A DNA stretch of 21,932 nt, taken from NCBI GenBank assembly GCA_036702855.1, contig DATNQF010000126.1, positions 1 to 21,932 of the forward strand, given 5' to 3'. Each line of letters starts with the position of its first letter. Within the stretch, counting starts at the first letter, position 1. The notes beneath the pieces were generated by a model that made no database searches, was not told the DNA's origin, and saw nothing but the letters and a program-made list of their open reading frames with translations. This document shows, piece by piece, positions 8,602 through 15,108 of this stretch. The translations under genes and the position numbers were made by a program. Source of the stretch: JACVSF01 sp036702855 (lineage in GTDB: Bacteria; Cyanobacteriota; Cyanobacteriia; Phormidesmidales; Phormidesmidaceae).

Positions 8602-8643
8602 CTCCTCTCCTTTTTCAATCATCTCTTAGAAATGTTCGCTCGG

Positions 8644-9138
8644 CTACTGTTTGAAATCTGTAGCAATATTTCGCGGTTTGGCAAAGCGGACAACGTAGAC
8701 CTTGCCATCGAACGGGATTGCAGAGAGTTCTTCGGTGATCAGGGTTTGAATGTGGTCAGGCGACCCACCACCAGAGCCTGCCCCAATCAGTGGAAACGCT
8801 ACCGAGTGAAAATGGTGCTCAATCACCAGCCGCATAGCACTGCGAACCGAGCGCCGCACCGAAAACTCAGACGACCGCCAAAACATATTGATGCCTGCGA
8901 CGTGAATAATGCCGTGAAAGGGAAGTCGTCCTGCTGAGGTAAGCACCGCGCCACCGAGGGGAATAGCCCCGTGTCGCGCTACCTCGCGAAAGGGTTGCAG
9001 CCCTGCTCGCCGCTTGATCGCCCCCGATACCCCTTGCGGCAACAGCAACCACCAGGGAATGATGTTGCGGTTCCAAGCATTCACAATGACTTCGACGGGC
9101 TGGTCGAGTAGGTCGCCTTCAAGAGTGTAGATTTGCAT
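8644..9138 (-). CDS. Macro-domain protein (ADP-ribose-binding fold)
   Basis: A single-domain protein of 164 residues with the macro (Appr-1''-p processing) signatures in order: GDLLDQPVEVIVNAWNRN (8-25), GVSGAI (36-41), GGAVLTSAGRLP and IIHVAGI near the middle, and FPLIGAGSGGGSP near 115. Macro domains bind ADP-ribose and often remove it from proteins, nucleic acids or O-acetyl-ADP-ribose. The usual small residue after NA in the NAAN-type motif is Trp here (NAWN), followed by a hydrophobic PWWLLLP stretch near 28-34. The ATG at 9138 has AAGG upstream. It is transcribed alone. No ADP-ribosyltransferase or NUDIX partner is adjacent, so a toxin-antitoxin role is not indicated. Confidence 0.87.
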   Translation of the reverse strand: MQIYTLEGDLLDQPVEVIVNAWNRNIIPWWLLLPQGVSGAIKRRAGLQPFREVARHGAIPLGGAVLTSAGRLPFHGIIHVAGINMFWRSSEFSVRRSVRSAMRLVIEHHFHSVAFPLIGAGSGGGSPDHIQTLITEELSAIPFDGKVYVVRFAKPRNIATDFKQ

Positions 9139-9551
9139 CGCGCCTTGCAGTCATCAGAAGAACAGGTGTCTTAGAATTCTCGCGACTGAGGGGTGCGATC
9201 GCAACTCTAAAATTTGCTAAAGACTTCTAATGGAACGGTGCAAAATCTCAATGTAATTTTGCATGAGCAATCTGCAACAAAACTCTATTAATGCACATTC
9301 AATGCATCATCAAATACGGTTGAACTCTCTGAATGATTCTGATACCGTTTTAGGTGCAGGGGCTCAAATGAGCCTAGGCGAGGAGAAGGAGTGCTGGTAA
9401 CACTCAATCCCCTCTGACGTCACAACCTAAGCACGGTAGGCTGCAACGCTAGGCTCATTCTAAAATGATCTAGTGTCAGATTTCCCTACCTTTCAGTGAC
9501 ACTAGCGCTCATTCCCTGTTTTCCTTCAATCTCTAGAAAGGTAGAAACTAA
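9139..9551. other. Divergent intergenic region between macro-domain gene and small plus-strand gene
   Basis: About 410 bp that must hold both promoters. It contains one HIP1 site near 9196, a short palindrome GGCTCA-AA-TGAGCC at 9361-9374, and a clear 9-bp inverted repeat at 9470-9505. A 45-codon open frame at 9263-9400 (plus) has no ribosome site and a composition expected by chance, so I do not call it. Confidence 0.6.
9470..9505. promoter_or_regulatory. 9-bp inverted repeat upstream of the small gene at 9552
   Basis: Perfect arms CTAGTGTCA (9470-9478) and TGACACTAG (9497-9505) with an 18-nt spacer, ending 46 bp before the start codon. The spacing suits either an operator for a dimeric regulator or a leader hairpin. 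The sequence alone does not decide which. Confidence 0.4.
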
Positions 9552-9791
9552 ATGAACACAGGACTAAACCCTGAAATTCTCAGGGCAGTTTCTCACGTTT
9601 CCAATCAAGAAACGGTGAAACATTTCATGATTGGTGATTTCGGAGCGGTAAACCGAGCCCAGGAAGTCTTAGCCATCCTAGGATATGCCGAAAAGATCTT
9701 CTGGACTAAACCGCAACCCATCGGAACGAGTGGGGAATACATTAGCGTTCTGACTAAACGAAACGCTTCTGGTTTGCCAGTAGAAGTCTAG
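9552..9791 (+). CDS. Small protein of unknown function (79 aa)
   Basis: I do not recognise the family. The 79-residue product has no signal peptide or membrane segment. It looks like a compact soluble domain, with helices at roughly 6-45 (LNPEILRAVSHVS, GAVNRAQEVLAILGY) and a strand-rich end (IFWTKPQPIG, EYISVLTKR). Support for a real gene comes from its surroundings: AAAGG upstream of the ATG, a 9-bp inverted repeat in front, and a good rho-independent terminator starting 26 bp after the stop. It therefore seems to be an independently transcribed single gene. Confidence 0.65.
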   Translation: MNTGLNPEILRAVSHVSNQETVKHFMIGDFGAVNRAQEVLAILGYAEKIFWTKPQPIGTSGEYISVLTKRNASGLPVEV

Positions 9792-9816
9792 TTTAATCAC
9801 AGTCCCCAATAGTTCA

Positions 9817-9855
9817 TCCCCTCTTACTTAAAATTGCTCTAAGGGGGGAATTTTT
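9817..9855 (+). terminator. Rho-independent terminator of the small gene at 9552
   Basis: Arms TCCCCTCTTA (9817-9826) and TAAGGGGGGA (9840-9849), ten pairs with one U-G wobble and a 13-nt loop, followed directly by ATTTTT. This is the classic layout and lies just after the stop codon. Confidence 0.75.
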
Positions 9856-9965
9856 GAATATTGAAAATTTATAACTTGTCTCCCTCTAGCAAGATTCCAA
9901 TTCTTTTGATGTGCTGGAAAATACAGAATTCAATTAGTGACTGAATACGTATCAAGAGAATTAAA

Positions 9966-10160
9966 ATGAGTCTGCTAAAACAAGCAATAAGTTTAGTAGA
10001 GGAGCCTACTGAATTTACAGTATCCAACTTTGAGCGTCTAATTACCTTGCGCAAGAAAGCCAGAGTGTACGAGGAAGCTGCACTTATTGGTGTTTTGGTA
10101 GACAGATTCATTAGTAAAGCTCCACCCGATGTATTAAGTCAAATAATGCCCATGTTGTAA
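9966..10160 (+). CDS. Small protein of unknown function (64 aa)
   Basis: Not recognised. The 64 residues look like a folded helical protein (helices about 2-10, 18-32 and 33-50, ending DVLSQIMPML), with no signal peptide or membrane helix. AGAGAA precedes the ATG. It follows the terminator of the previous gene, so it would need its own promoter. Its stop lies 5 bp from the stop of the convergent glycosylase gene. Support is limited to composition, a weak ribosome site and neat packing against the neighbour. Confidence 0.5.
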   Translation: MSLLKQAISLVEEPTEFTVSNFERLITLRKKARVYEEAALIGVLVDRFISKAPPDVLSQIMPML

Positions 10161-10176
10161 AAAGGCTATCCCTTTT
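10160..10176. terminator. Small hairpin at convergent gene ends
   Basis: AAAAGG (10160-10165) and CCTTTT (10171-10176) around CTATC, exactly where two convergent genes end. The stem is short and AT-rich with A and T runs on either side, so it could act weakly in both directions. Confidence 0.35.
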
Positions 10177-10819
10177 GGCACCTGTAGTAATGCCATAACA
10201 AGTGAGCAACAGCTCCCCGATAGGGATCTAGAAAGTCCGTGTGAGCAAGAAGTTCTTTTCGAGTGGGACGATTCTCAAGATTCTTAAGGCATTGATACGC
10301 AATTTGAACCGCCAAATCCGACGCTGGAAAACTACTTAAGCGCTCCAAACAAAACAGCAAGTAGATTTCAGCCGTCCAAACCCCAATCCCTTTAACTTGC
10401 GTAAGATGCTCAATCGCATCTACGTCCGCCATCGAAGCTAGATCATCCAGGTTGAGCTGCCCCGACAATATTGCCTGGGATAACTGCTGACAGGTGCTCA
10501 TTTTGGCGCGGCTCAACCCTGCTTGTTTGAGCGTGGTTTCTGAAACAGACGCAAGTTGGGTGGGGGTCAGTTCTACCTGTTCTTGAAGCCGCTGAAAAAT
10601 GGCTTGGGCCGCTCTAGAGGATAGCTGCTGTCCTAAAATAATTCGCACAAGGGATGAAAAACCAGGTGCCCAACTGCGAACCTTGAGAGGCCCTGTCTCA
10701 GCCTCAACTCTTTGGAAATCAGGATCGCGATCGCACACAATCTCTACGGCCTGCCTAAGCTGAGGACCAGGATCCAGTAAATCGTCCCCTTTTGGCTGCA
10801 AAGCTTCACTACGTTGCAT
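10166..10819 (-). CDS. DNA-3-methyladenine glycosylase II-like (HhH-GPD, AlkA-type)
   Basis: A base-excision repair glycosylase of 217 residues that should remove alkylated purines from DNA. The helix-hairpin-helix is at about 140-153 (LTQVKGIGVWTAEIY, compare PGIGPWTA in AlkA), and the catalytic aspartate is Asp168 in FPASDLAVQ. RIILGQQLSSRAA (59-71) is the usual helix at the domain start. There are no iron-sulfur cysteines, which argues against the Nth/MutY group. It is shorter than E. coli AlkA (282) because the N-terminal beta domain is missing, as in many bacterial members. AAGGGA precedes the ATG at 10819. The start overlaps the end of a possible 40-codon frame upstream. Confidence 0.9.
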   Translation of the reverse strand: MQRSEALQPKGDDLLDPGPQLRQAVEIVCDRDPDFQRVEAETGPLKVRSWAPGFSSLVRIILGQQLSSRAAQAIFQRLQEQVELTPTQLASVSETTLKQAGLSRAKMSTCQQLSQAILSGQLNLDDLASMADVDAIEHLTQVKGIGVWTAEIYLLFCLERLSSFPASDLAVQIAYQCLKNLENRPTRKELLAHTDFLDPYRGAVAHLLWHYYRCQKG

Positions 10820-10931
10820 TGTGAAAAATTCCCTTTATGACAACAGGGTATCGATCTAGGCCATAGCGAAAGGCAAACCGCAGACGCTCAACAGGCTCCG
10901 TCAAAAACAGTTGTCTAACTTCGGCGACCAT
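10809..10931 (-). CDS. Possible 40-residue protein overlapping the glycosylase start
   Basis: ATG at 10931 to TAG at 10809 gives 40 residues, MVAEVRQLFLTEPVERLRFA and so on, ending IKGIFHNAT. It overlaps the glycosylase start by 11 bp in another frame, a layout typical of translational coupling. The amino-acid mix looks coding: charged and hydrophobic residues alternate and rare residues are few. No ribosome site is obvious and I do not recognise the family. It could be a leader-type small protein, the remnant of a longer gene, or chance. Confidence 0.35.
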   Translation of the reverse strand: MVAEVRQLFLTEPVERLRFAFRYGLDRYPVVIKGIFHNAT

Positions 10932-11404
10932 TGTGAAGAAATATGAGCTTCTTAGTGATAATAGCGGCGGTAGTTCGTAGGGTTAGAAATTCCAGAAAGG
11001 TAAAATGCGATCGCCATACAGCAACCTCACCCAACTTAAGACCGAATACCCAGCCTTCTCAATCATCCTTAGTTGCGCTGAGACATATTAAAGGAATAAG
11101 GAATGACGATAATCATTTCGACATCTTGATGACAGATAAAAAAGAATTACCAACAACAAACAGGCTCATCGAAAGTTGCTTAGCCACCTTTAGGCTGTGC
11201 TATTTATCACCTACATAGTCTTCCAAAGACATAGCGTTCTACAGAAAGGTTTTTTCGGAACACTCCGGCGGTTTGATAGTCTGGACAACTAATCCACCAA
11301 GTACGGCCTTTCTGCATCAGAGATTTGATGAATTATTAGACCGTTTTGATGGTAAAACCGAAACTTAGTGATCTTTTCGAAACTCGATAGGGGATTCAGA
11401 TTTC
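10932..11404. other. Intergenic region upstream of the ParM-like gene
   Basis: About 470 bp expected to carry the promoter of the ParM/ParR-like pair. The only long frame (plus, 10943-11218) looks spurious. I see no ordered array of direct repeats such as the parC centromere of plasmid ParMRC systems. The heptamer CAGAAAG occurs at 10993 and 11242, and as its complement ending at 11314; similar copies follow in the gap between the two genes. One HIP1 site lies near 11007. Confidence 0.55.
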
Positions 11405-12532
11405 ATGGTAATGTCAAACGCTGCTGCTACACCCATGAACCAGGTGTCGCCACCAAAAACAACTAGCGTAAACCCAGACTTTAAAGAAGATAATGGGCTT
11501 AACAAATCAATCTTGAGTGTTGATCTAGGGCGGACATCTACCAAAACCTCTATCAGTCGCAATCCCGACAACGTTGTCTTCATTCCGGCAAATGTCAAGC
11601 ATCTGGCGATGGAGCAAGTCCAGGGAGGTACTTTTGAAGCCCGTGCGACCGACCCACTTTCAGACATTTGGCTCGTGTATCAGGGCAGCGGTTATGCCAT
11701 AGGACAACTGGCAGAAGATTTTGGGGCGAATTTGGGTGTTGGACAATCTAAAGTGAATGACGCCCTCGTTAAAGTCCTAGCTTGCGTTGGCTACTTTAAG
11801 CTCCAAGGAGAGATCTCAGTAGTCCTAGGGCTTCCTTACCATTCCCAAGACCAGTTTGAGCGCGAGAAAGAACAGATTATCAGTCTGCTCACCGGTCCTC
11901 ATATGATGAGCTATCGAGGCGAATCTGTTACTGTCACCATCAATAAAGTCTGGGTCATGCCCGAAGGCTATGGCAGTCTTCTTTGGACTGAAGTTCAGGA
12001 GAAAAACGATACCAGCCCAGACTTCACTAAGCTGCCGGTAGCCATTGTTGATATTGGTCATCAAACCACTGATTGCTTGATGGTTGATAACTTTAGATTT
12101 GCCCGTGGGGTTTCTCGAAGTGAAGCCTTTGCGATGAGTCAGTTTTATGAGCAAGTCGCCTCCCAGATTGACGGTGCTGACAGTCAATCCTTAGCTTTAA
12201 TCGCGGCGGTCAATCGTCCTCAAGGAGAGCGGTTCTACCGACCCAGAGGAGCGAACAAGCCAACGAACTTAGACGACATTTTGCCCAATCTTAGAGAAAG
12301 CTTTTCCCGTGAGATGTGCAATCGTTTACTGGCCTGGTTCCCAGAGCGAGTTACAGACGTCATTCTCACTGGGGGCGGAGGAGAGTTTTTCTGGGAAGAT
12401 ATTCAACGCCTGTTAAGGGAAGCCAAGATCAATGCCCATCTTGCGATACCTTCCCGCCAAGCTAATGCTTTAGGACAGTATATTTATGCAGAGGCTCAGA
12501 TGGCAGCCCGGTCCGCCCGATCTGCCACTTAG
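11405..12532 (+). CDS. ParM-like actin-family ATPase (chromosomal, CorM-like candidate)
   Basis: A 375-residue actin-fold protein of the ParM/StbA/Alp type, expected to polymerise into ATP-dependent filaments in the cytoplasm. The first phosphate loop is VDLGRTSTKT (39-48), the second is VDIGHQTTD (215-223), and the adenosine motif is LTGGGGEFF (321-329). A polar Ser/Thr/Pro-rich extension of about 33 residues precedes the fold. It differs from MreB and FtsA in these loops and lacks the FtsA 1C region. The ParR-like gene follows 174 bp later in the same direction, as in parMR operons. Surroundings are chromosomal. I recall a recent report of a chromosomal ParMR in Anabaena (named CorMR) acting as a cortical cytoskeleton for cell shape; this pair may be its counterpart. 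The start could also be Met3. Confidence 0.85.
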   Translation: MVMSNAAATPMNQVSPPKTTSVNPDFKEDNGLNKSILSVDLGRTSTKTSISRNPDNVVFIPANVKHLAMEQVQGGTFEARATDPLSDIWLVYQGSGYAIGQLAEDFGANLGVGQSKVNDALVKVLACVGYFKLQGEISVVLGLPYHSQDQFEREKEQIISLLTGPHMMSYRGESVTVTINKVWVMPEGYGSLLWTEVQEKNDTSPDFTKLPVAIVDIGHQTTDCLMVDNFRFARGVSRSEAFAMSQFYEQVASQIDGADSQSLALIAAVNRPQGERFYRPRGANKPTNLDDILPNLRESFSREMCNRLLAWFPERVTDVILTGGGGEFFWEDIQRLLREAKINAHLAIPSRQANALGQYIYAEAQMAARSARSAT

Positions 12533-12570
12533 GCCCCTTTAAGGCAGTGCCATGGTGACTCTCTGCCCAG

Positions 12571-12593
12571 CTCTTAAGCCTTTGTCTTAAGAG
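12571..12593. repeat. Hairpin 1 between the ParM- and ParR-like genes
   Basis: Perfect 8-bp arms CTCTTAAG (12571-12578) and CTTAAGAG (12586-12593) with a 7-nt loop, 38 bp after the ParM-like stop. There is no clean T-run after it, so it is more likely an attenuator or RNA-processing element than a full terminator. Confidence 0.45.
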
Positions 12594-12616
12594 GTTTGTC
12601 CAATAGGCCAACGCTT

Positions 12617-12648
12617 AACCAGAAAGAGTATCTTTACCCTTTCTGGTT
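12617..12648. repeat. Hairpin 2 between the ParM- and ParR-like genes
   Basis: Perfect 10-bp arms AACCAGAAAG (12617-12626) and CTTTCTGGTT (12639-12648) with a 12-nt loop. It carries the CAGAAAG heptamer on both arms and ends 58 bp before the ParR-like start. It could set the ratio of the two proteins or serve as a protein-binding site. Confidence 0.5.
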
Positions 12649-12706
12649 CAAGCTAGCTGGGAAGAGATGAGATCCAGTGGTAGGGCCACTGTTTAAGGAA
12701 TCCAAG

Positions 12707-13189
12707 ATGATGCTATTTCGGTGGTTACGTCAGTCCAAAAAAACCGTTATTTTTAATCAAAATGCGCTTGATCAATCCCTATTAGCAGCTATTGAAGCGG
12801 AGCTACATCGGCAATCCGGCAGAAGCTTCAGCAATCTCTGTAAAGAGGCTCTTCACCAGTACTTACTCAGCGAGCAGGGCCGCTCCAGCCAGTCCTCTCA
12901 AGCCATAGAAGATCGAGTAGCAGATCTGCAAACCCAGCTACAAAGTTTAGAGCAGCGTTTTTTCGCAAAAGAGAAGAATCGGTTAGATCAGCTAGAGGCG
13001 CAATTGCAGCTACTAACCAGCCAAGTTACTCAATCAAAAATGAGTTCCACTTCCCTGGCCTCTTCCTATGAAATCTCCCCAGCAACGAGTGAGCTAGAAA
13101 ACACTTCAGCTGAGCCAGAGAAACCAGAGGAAACCTTAGTAGAAGATCCTCTTCTGGCCCGCATAGGCGGCCTAATAGATGACTTCTAG
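12707..13189 (+). CDS. ParR-like ribbon-helix-helix adaptor with coiled coil (CorR-like candidate)
   Basis: A 160-residue partner of the ParM-like protein. Residues 1-12 (MMLFRWLRQSKK) are basic and amphipathic, like a membrane-targeting helix. Residues 13-55 fit a ParR/CopG ribbon-helix-helix: a strand at TVIFN, a helix at LDQSLLAAIEAELHRQ, then GRSFSNLCKEALHQYLL. Residues 66-108 have heptad leucines and predict a coiled coil. Residues 110-145 form a Ser/Glu-rich linker, and the end (DPLLARIGGLIDDF) is a hydrophobic-acidic tail resembling the filament-binding C-terminus of ParR. AAGGA sits 7 nt before the ATG at 12707, which decides the start over a GTG at 12677. In plasmid systems ParR binds parC DNA; the N-terminus here suggests membrane attachment instead. 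That role is inferred. Confidence 0.75.
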   Translation: MMLFRWLRQSKKTVIFNQNALDQSLLAAIEAELHRQSGRSFSNLCKEALHQYLLSEQGRSSQSSQAIEDRVADLQTQLQSLEQRFFAKEKNRLDQLEAQLQLLTSQVTQSKMSSTSLASSYEISPATSELENTSAEPEKPEETLVEDPLLARIGGLIDDF

Positions 13190-13215
13190 GACAAAGCATT
13201 TATCTAAGAGTGAAA

Positions 13216-13288
<73 letters not shown>

Positions 13289-13379
13289 GCGCGTTTCACG
13301 ATTACCTATCGTAGCAGCAGTGGGGAGCATTGCTGCAACTATTTCTGGGAATATTTTTTTAGGAATATTTTGAACGCTT

Positions 13380-14249
13380 ATGGGTGCGGTGTTGCAAAAG
13401 GTACAAGAAAGTCTGCTAGACCTGGTGGGAGCCTCCATTAAGACCCTGCCTGCCATCGTATTAGCCCTAATTATTCTGCTCGCAACTCGGTCGGCAGCAA
13501 AAATCGTAAGCCGCGTGACCGAAAAAATGGGGCAACAGTTTCTGAGAAGCCGCTCTCTCCAAGTGCTATTTGCTCAGGTCTGCCGGATTGGAACTTGGAC
13601 CATAGGGGTTGTCATTGCTGCGGTCATCGTTTTTCCAGATCTGGGGCTAGGAGACATTATTGGCTTATTGGGCTTGAGTTCTGTTGCCATTGGTCTAGTC
13701 TTTCAAGACATCTTCAAAAACTTCTTAGCAGGTACCCTGTTATTGCTTGAAGAGCCTTTTCGCTTGGGCGATCAAGTGATTATCAACGACTGCGAGGGCA
13801 CCGTCGAGTCCGTCAAACTCCGAACGACTCGTATTTTGATGTATACGGGTGAGTTGATCGAAATCCCCAATTCCATTGTCTTTACCAATGCTGTCAAGGT
13901 CTTGACGGCTAATGGCTGCCGCCGTACTGATTTAAGCATCGGTGTCGATTACACAACCTCTTTGCCGCTGGCTCAACAGGTTTTCCTTCAAGCGTTAGAC
14001 AGTGTTGAGGGCGTGTTAAAACAACCCGCCCCAGAAGTCGATTTTGTAGGCTTTGAGGCAAATGCTATTGGTGTAAAGGTGCGCTATTGGACAGCTTCTA
14101 CAACCCTTGATGTGCGGCAAATTCAATCTAGAGTGGTGGTGGCCTTAAAGGAGGCTTGCGATCGCAACGATATTGTTATTCCTTACCCCATTCATAGGGT
14201 TTACCTTCACGATCATCACTCTTCAAGCAAAGGGAACCCCAGAATCTGA
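13380..14249 (+). CDS. Small-conductance mechanosensitive channel (MscS family)
   Basis: A 289-residue inner-membrane channel that should open under membrane tension and release solutes during osmotic downshock. Helices lie at about 20-38 and 72-90. The pore helix and its exit follow (GLLGLSSVAIGLVFQDIFKN, about 94-113) and run into LLLEEPFRLGDQVIIND, the start of the beta domain. EIPNSIVFTNAVKVLT matches the conserved IPN segment. It is close to E. coli MscS in length (286). The gene lies alone between two identical tRNA-Val genes on the opposite strand. The ATG at 13380 has only a distant AGGA. A role specific to this organism is not shown. Confidence 0.9.
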   Translation: MGAVLQKVQESLLDLVGASIKTLPAIVLALIILLATRSAAKIVSRVTEKMGQQFLRSRSLQVLFAQVCRIGTWTIGVVIAAVIVFPDLGLGDIIGLLGLSSVAIGLVFQDIFKNFLAGTLLLLEEPFRLGDQVIINDCEGTVESVKLRTTRILMYTGELIEIPNSIVFTNAVKVLTANGCRRTDLSIGVDYTTSLPLAQQVFLQALDSVEGVLKQPAPEVDFVGFEANAIGVKVRYWTASTTLDVRQIQSRVVVALKEACDRNDIVIPYPIHRVYLHDHHSSSKGNPRI

Positions 14250-14258
14250 GGTTCCCTT
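14230..14258 (+). terminator. Hairpin overlapping the MscS gene end
   Basis: Perfect 9-bp arms AAGGGAACC (14230-14238) and GGTTCCCTT (14250-14258) with an 11-nt loop containing the stop codon. Only a short TTAA follows, so termination may be partial. The convergent tRNA ends 15 bp further on. Confidence 0.5.
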
Positions 14259-14273
14259 AACGGTTGATTAAAA

Positions 14274-14346
<73 letters not shown>

Positions 14347-14405
14347 GCGTGTTTCACGATTTCATATCGTAACAGACAAGATGCACGACTAGGAAAATTT
14401 TTCCC

Positions 14406-14431
14406 GAAAATCTTTTCGCCCTAAGATTTTC
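14406..14431. repeat. Hairpin upstream of the DUF2227 gene
   Basis: Perfect 9-bp arms GAAAATCTT (14406-14414) and AAGATTTTC (14423-14431) with an 8-nt loop, 58 bp before the DUF2227 start codon. It is AT-rich and could be a leader structure or operator; nothing more can be said. Confidence 0.35.
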
Positions 14432-14488
14432 CGAGAAGCCTTTGGTTTCGGACTTGCCGGAATGCAGCCAGACTGATACACCTGATCC

Positions 14489-15031
14489 ATGCCCTCCGGA
14501 CGTACCCATGATCGCATCACCCTCTGGTGCCTCCCCCTCGTGGTGGCGCTGGCCTTTCGTGTCACCCTCGACGGTTGGCTCACCAGCATTGTTTGCCTAG
14601 GCTTTCTCCTCGGCGGCTGGATGTTTGGCCCCGACCTTGACATCCATTCGGTTCAATACAAACGCTGGGGCTGGCTCCGCTGGATCTGGTTGCCCTACCG
14701 ACACAGTATGCGGCACCGCTCCCCCTACTCCCACGGTCCCATTATCGGCACCGTCCTACGAGTGCTGTACGTTTCCCTTTGGGTGGCCCTGCTCGGCATC
14801 ATTTTGGTCGAAATTCTCAACCTCCTGGGTCGCACCAGCCTCACCTGGAATGAACTGTTTACAAGCCTTACCTGGGGACTACGGCAGTATTGGCCGCAGT
14901 GGGTTGCGCTGCTGGTAGGGTTAGAACTCGGTGCCCTCAGCCACTACACCAGTGACTGGCTCGTCTCTAGCTTCAAAGCTAAAAAGCGCAAGGCCAACCG
15001 CCGCAAAGCCCGTCCTCGAAAGCGATCCTGA
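14489..15031 (+). CDS. DUF2227 putative metal-binding membrane protein
   Basis: A 180-residue protein of the DUF2227 family, annotated as putative metal-binding. Conserved polar residues could form a metal site: His7-Asp8 in GRTHDRIT, Asp49/Asp51/His53 in GPDLDIHS, His72/His76/His82 in RHSMRHRSPYSHG, and His152/Asp156 in SHYTSDW. Hydrophobic segments at about 14-45, 88-113 and 137-150 suggest membrane insertion, and the tail from 163 is strongly basic (KAKKRKANRRKARPRKR). The pattern recalls membrane-bound metal-dependent hydrolases (YdjM-like), but no activity is established. It lies 77 bp before mazG in the same direction. There is no strong ribosome site. Confidence 0.83.
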   Translation: MPSGRTHDRITLWCLPLVVALAFRVTLDGWLTSIVCLGFLLGGWMFGPDLDIHSVQYKRWGWLRWIWLPYRHSMRHRSPYSHGPIIGTVLRVLYVSLWVALLGIILVEILNLLGRTSLTWNELFTSLTWGLRQYWPQWVALLVGLELGALSHYTSDWLVSSFKAKKRKANRRKARPRKRS

Positions 15032-15108
15032 ACGATTCCACCTGTCCTGCCGCTGCCTGCCCCTTTCTGGCATAGTGGAGTTAACATCTCGCAACCCTTT
15101 CCGGCACT

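Noticed and set aside
8644..9138. Macro-domain antitoxin of a DarT/DarG-type system
   Set aside because: No DarT-like ADP-ribosyltransferase is adjacent; the neighbours are lipases and a small unknown gene on the other strand.
9263..9400. 45-codon frame in the divergent intergenic region
   Set aside because: No ribosome site, composition rich in Asn, Ser and Gln as expected by chance, and it occupies promoter space.
10943..11218. 91-codon frame on the plus strand upstream of the ParM-like gene
   Set aside because: Low-complexity, basic, no domain pattern, runs through a HIP1 site, and lies opposite a more protein-like frame at its start. It is probably chance.
11405..13189. Integrated plasmid partition cassette
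   Set aside because: No replication gene, iteron array or mobile element is visible nearby, and the flanks are chromosomal genes. A chromosomal role is more likely, though a search of the whole contig would settle it.
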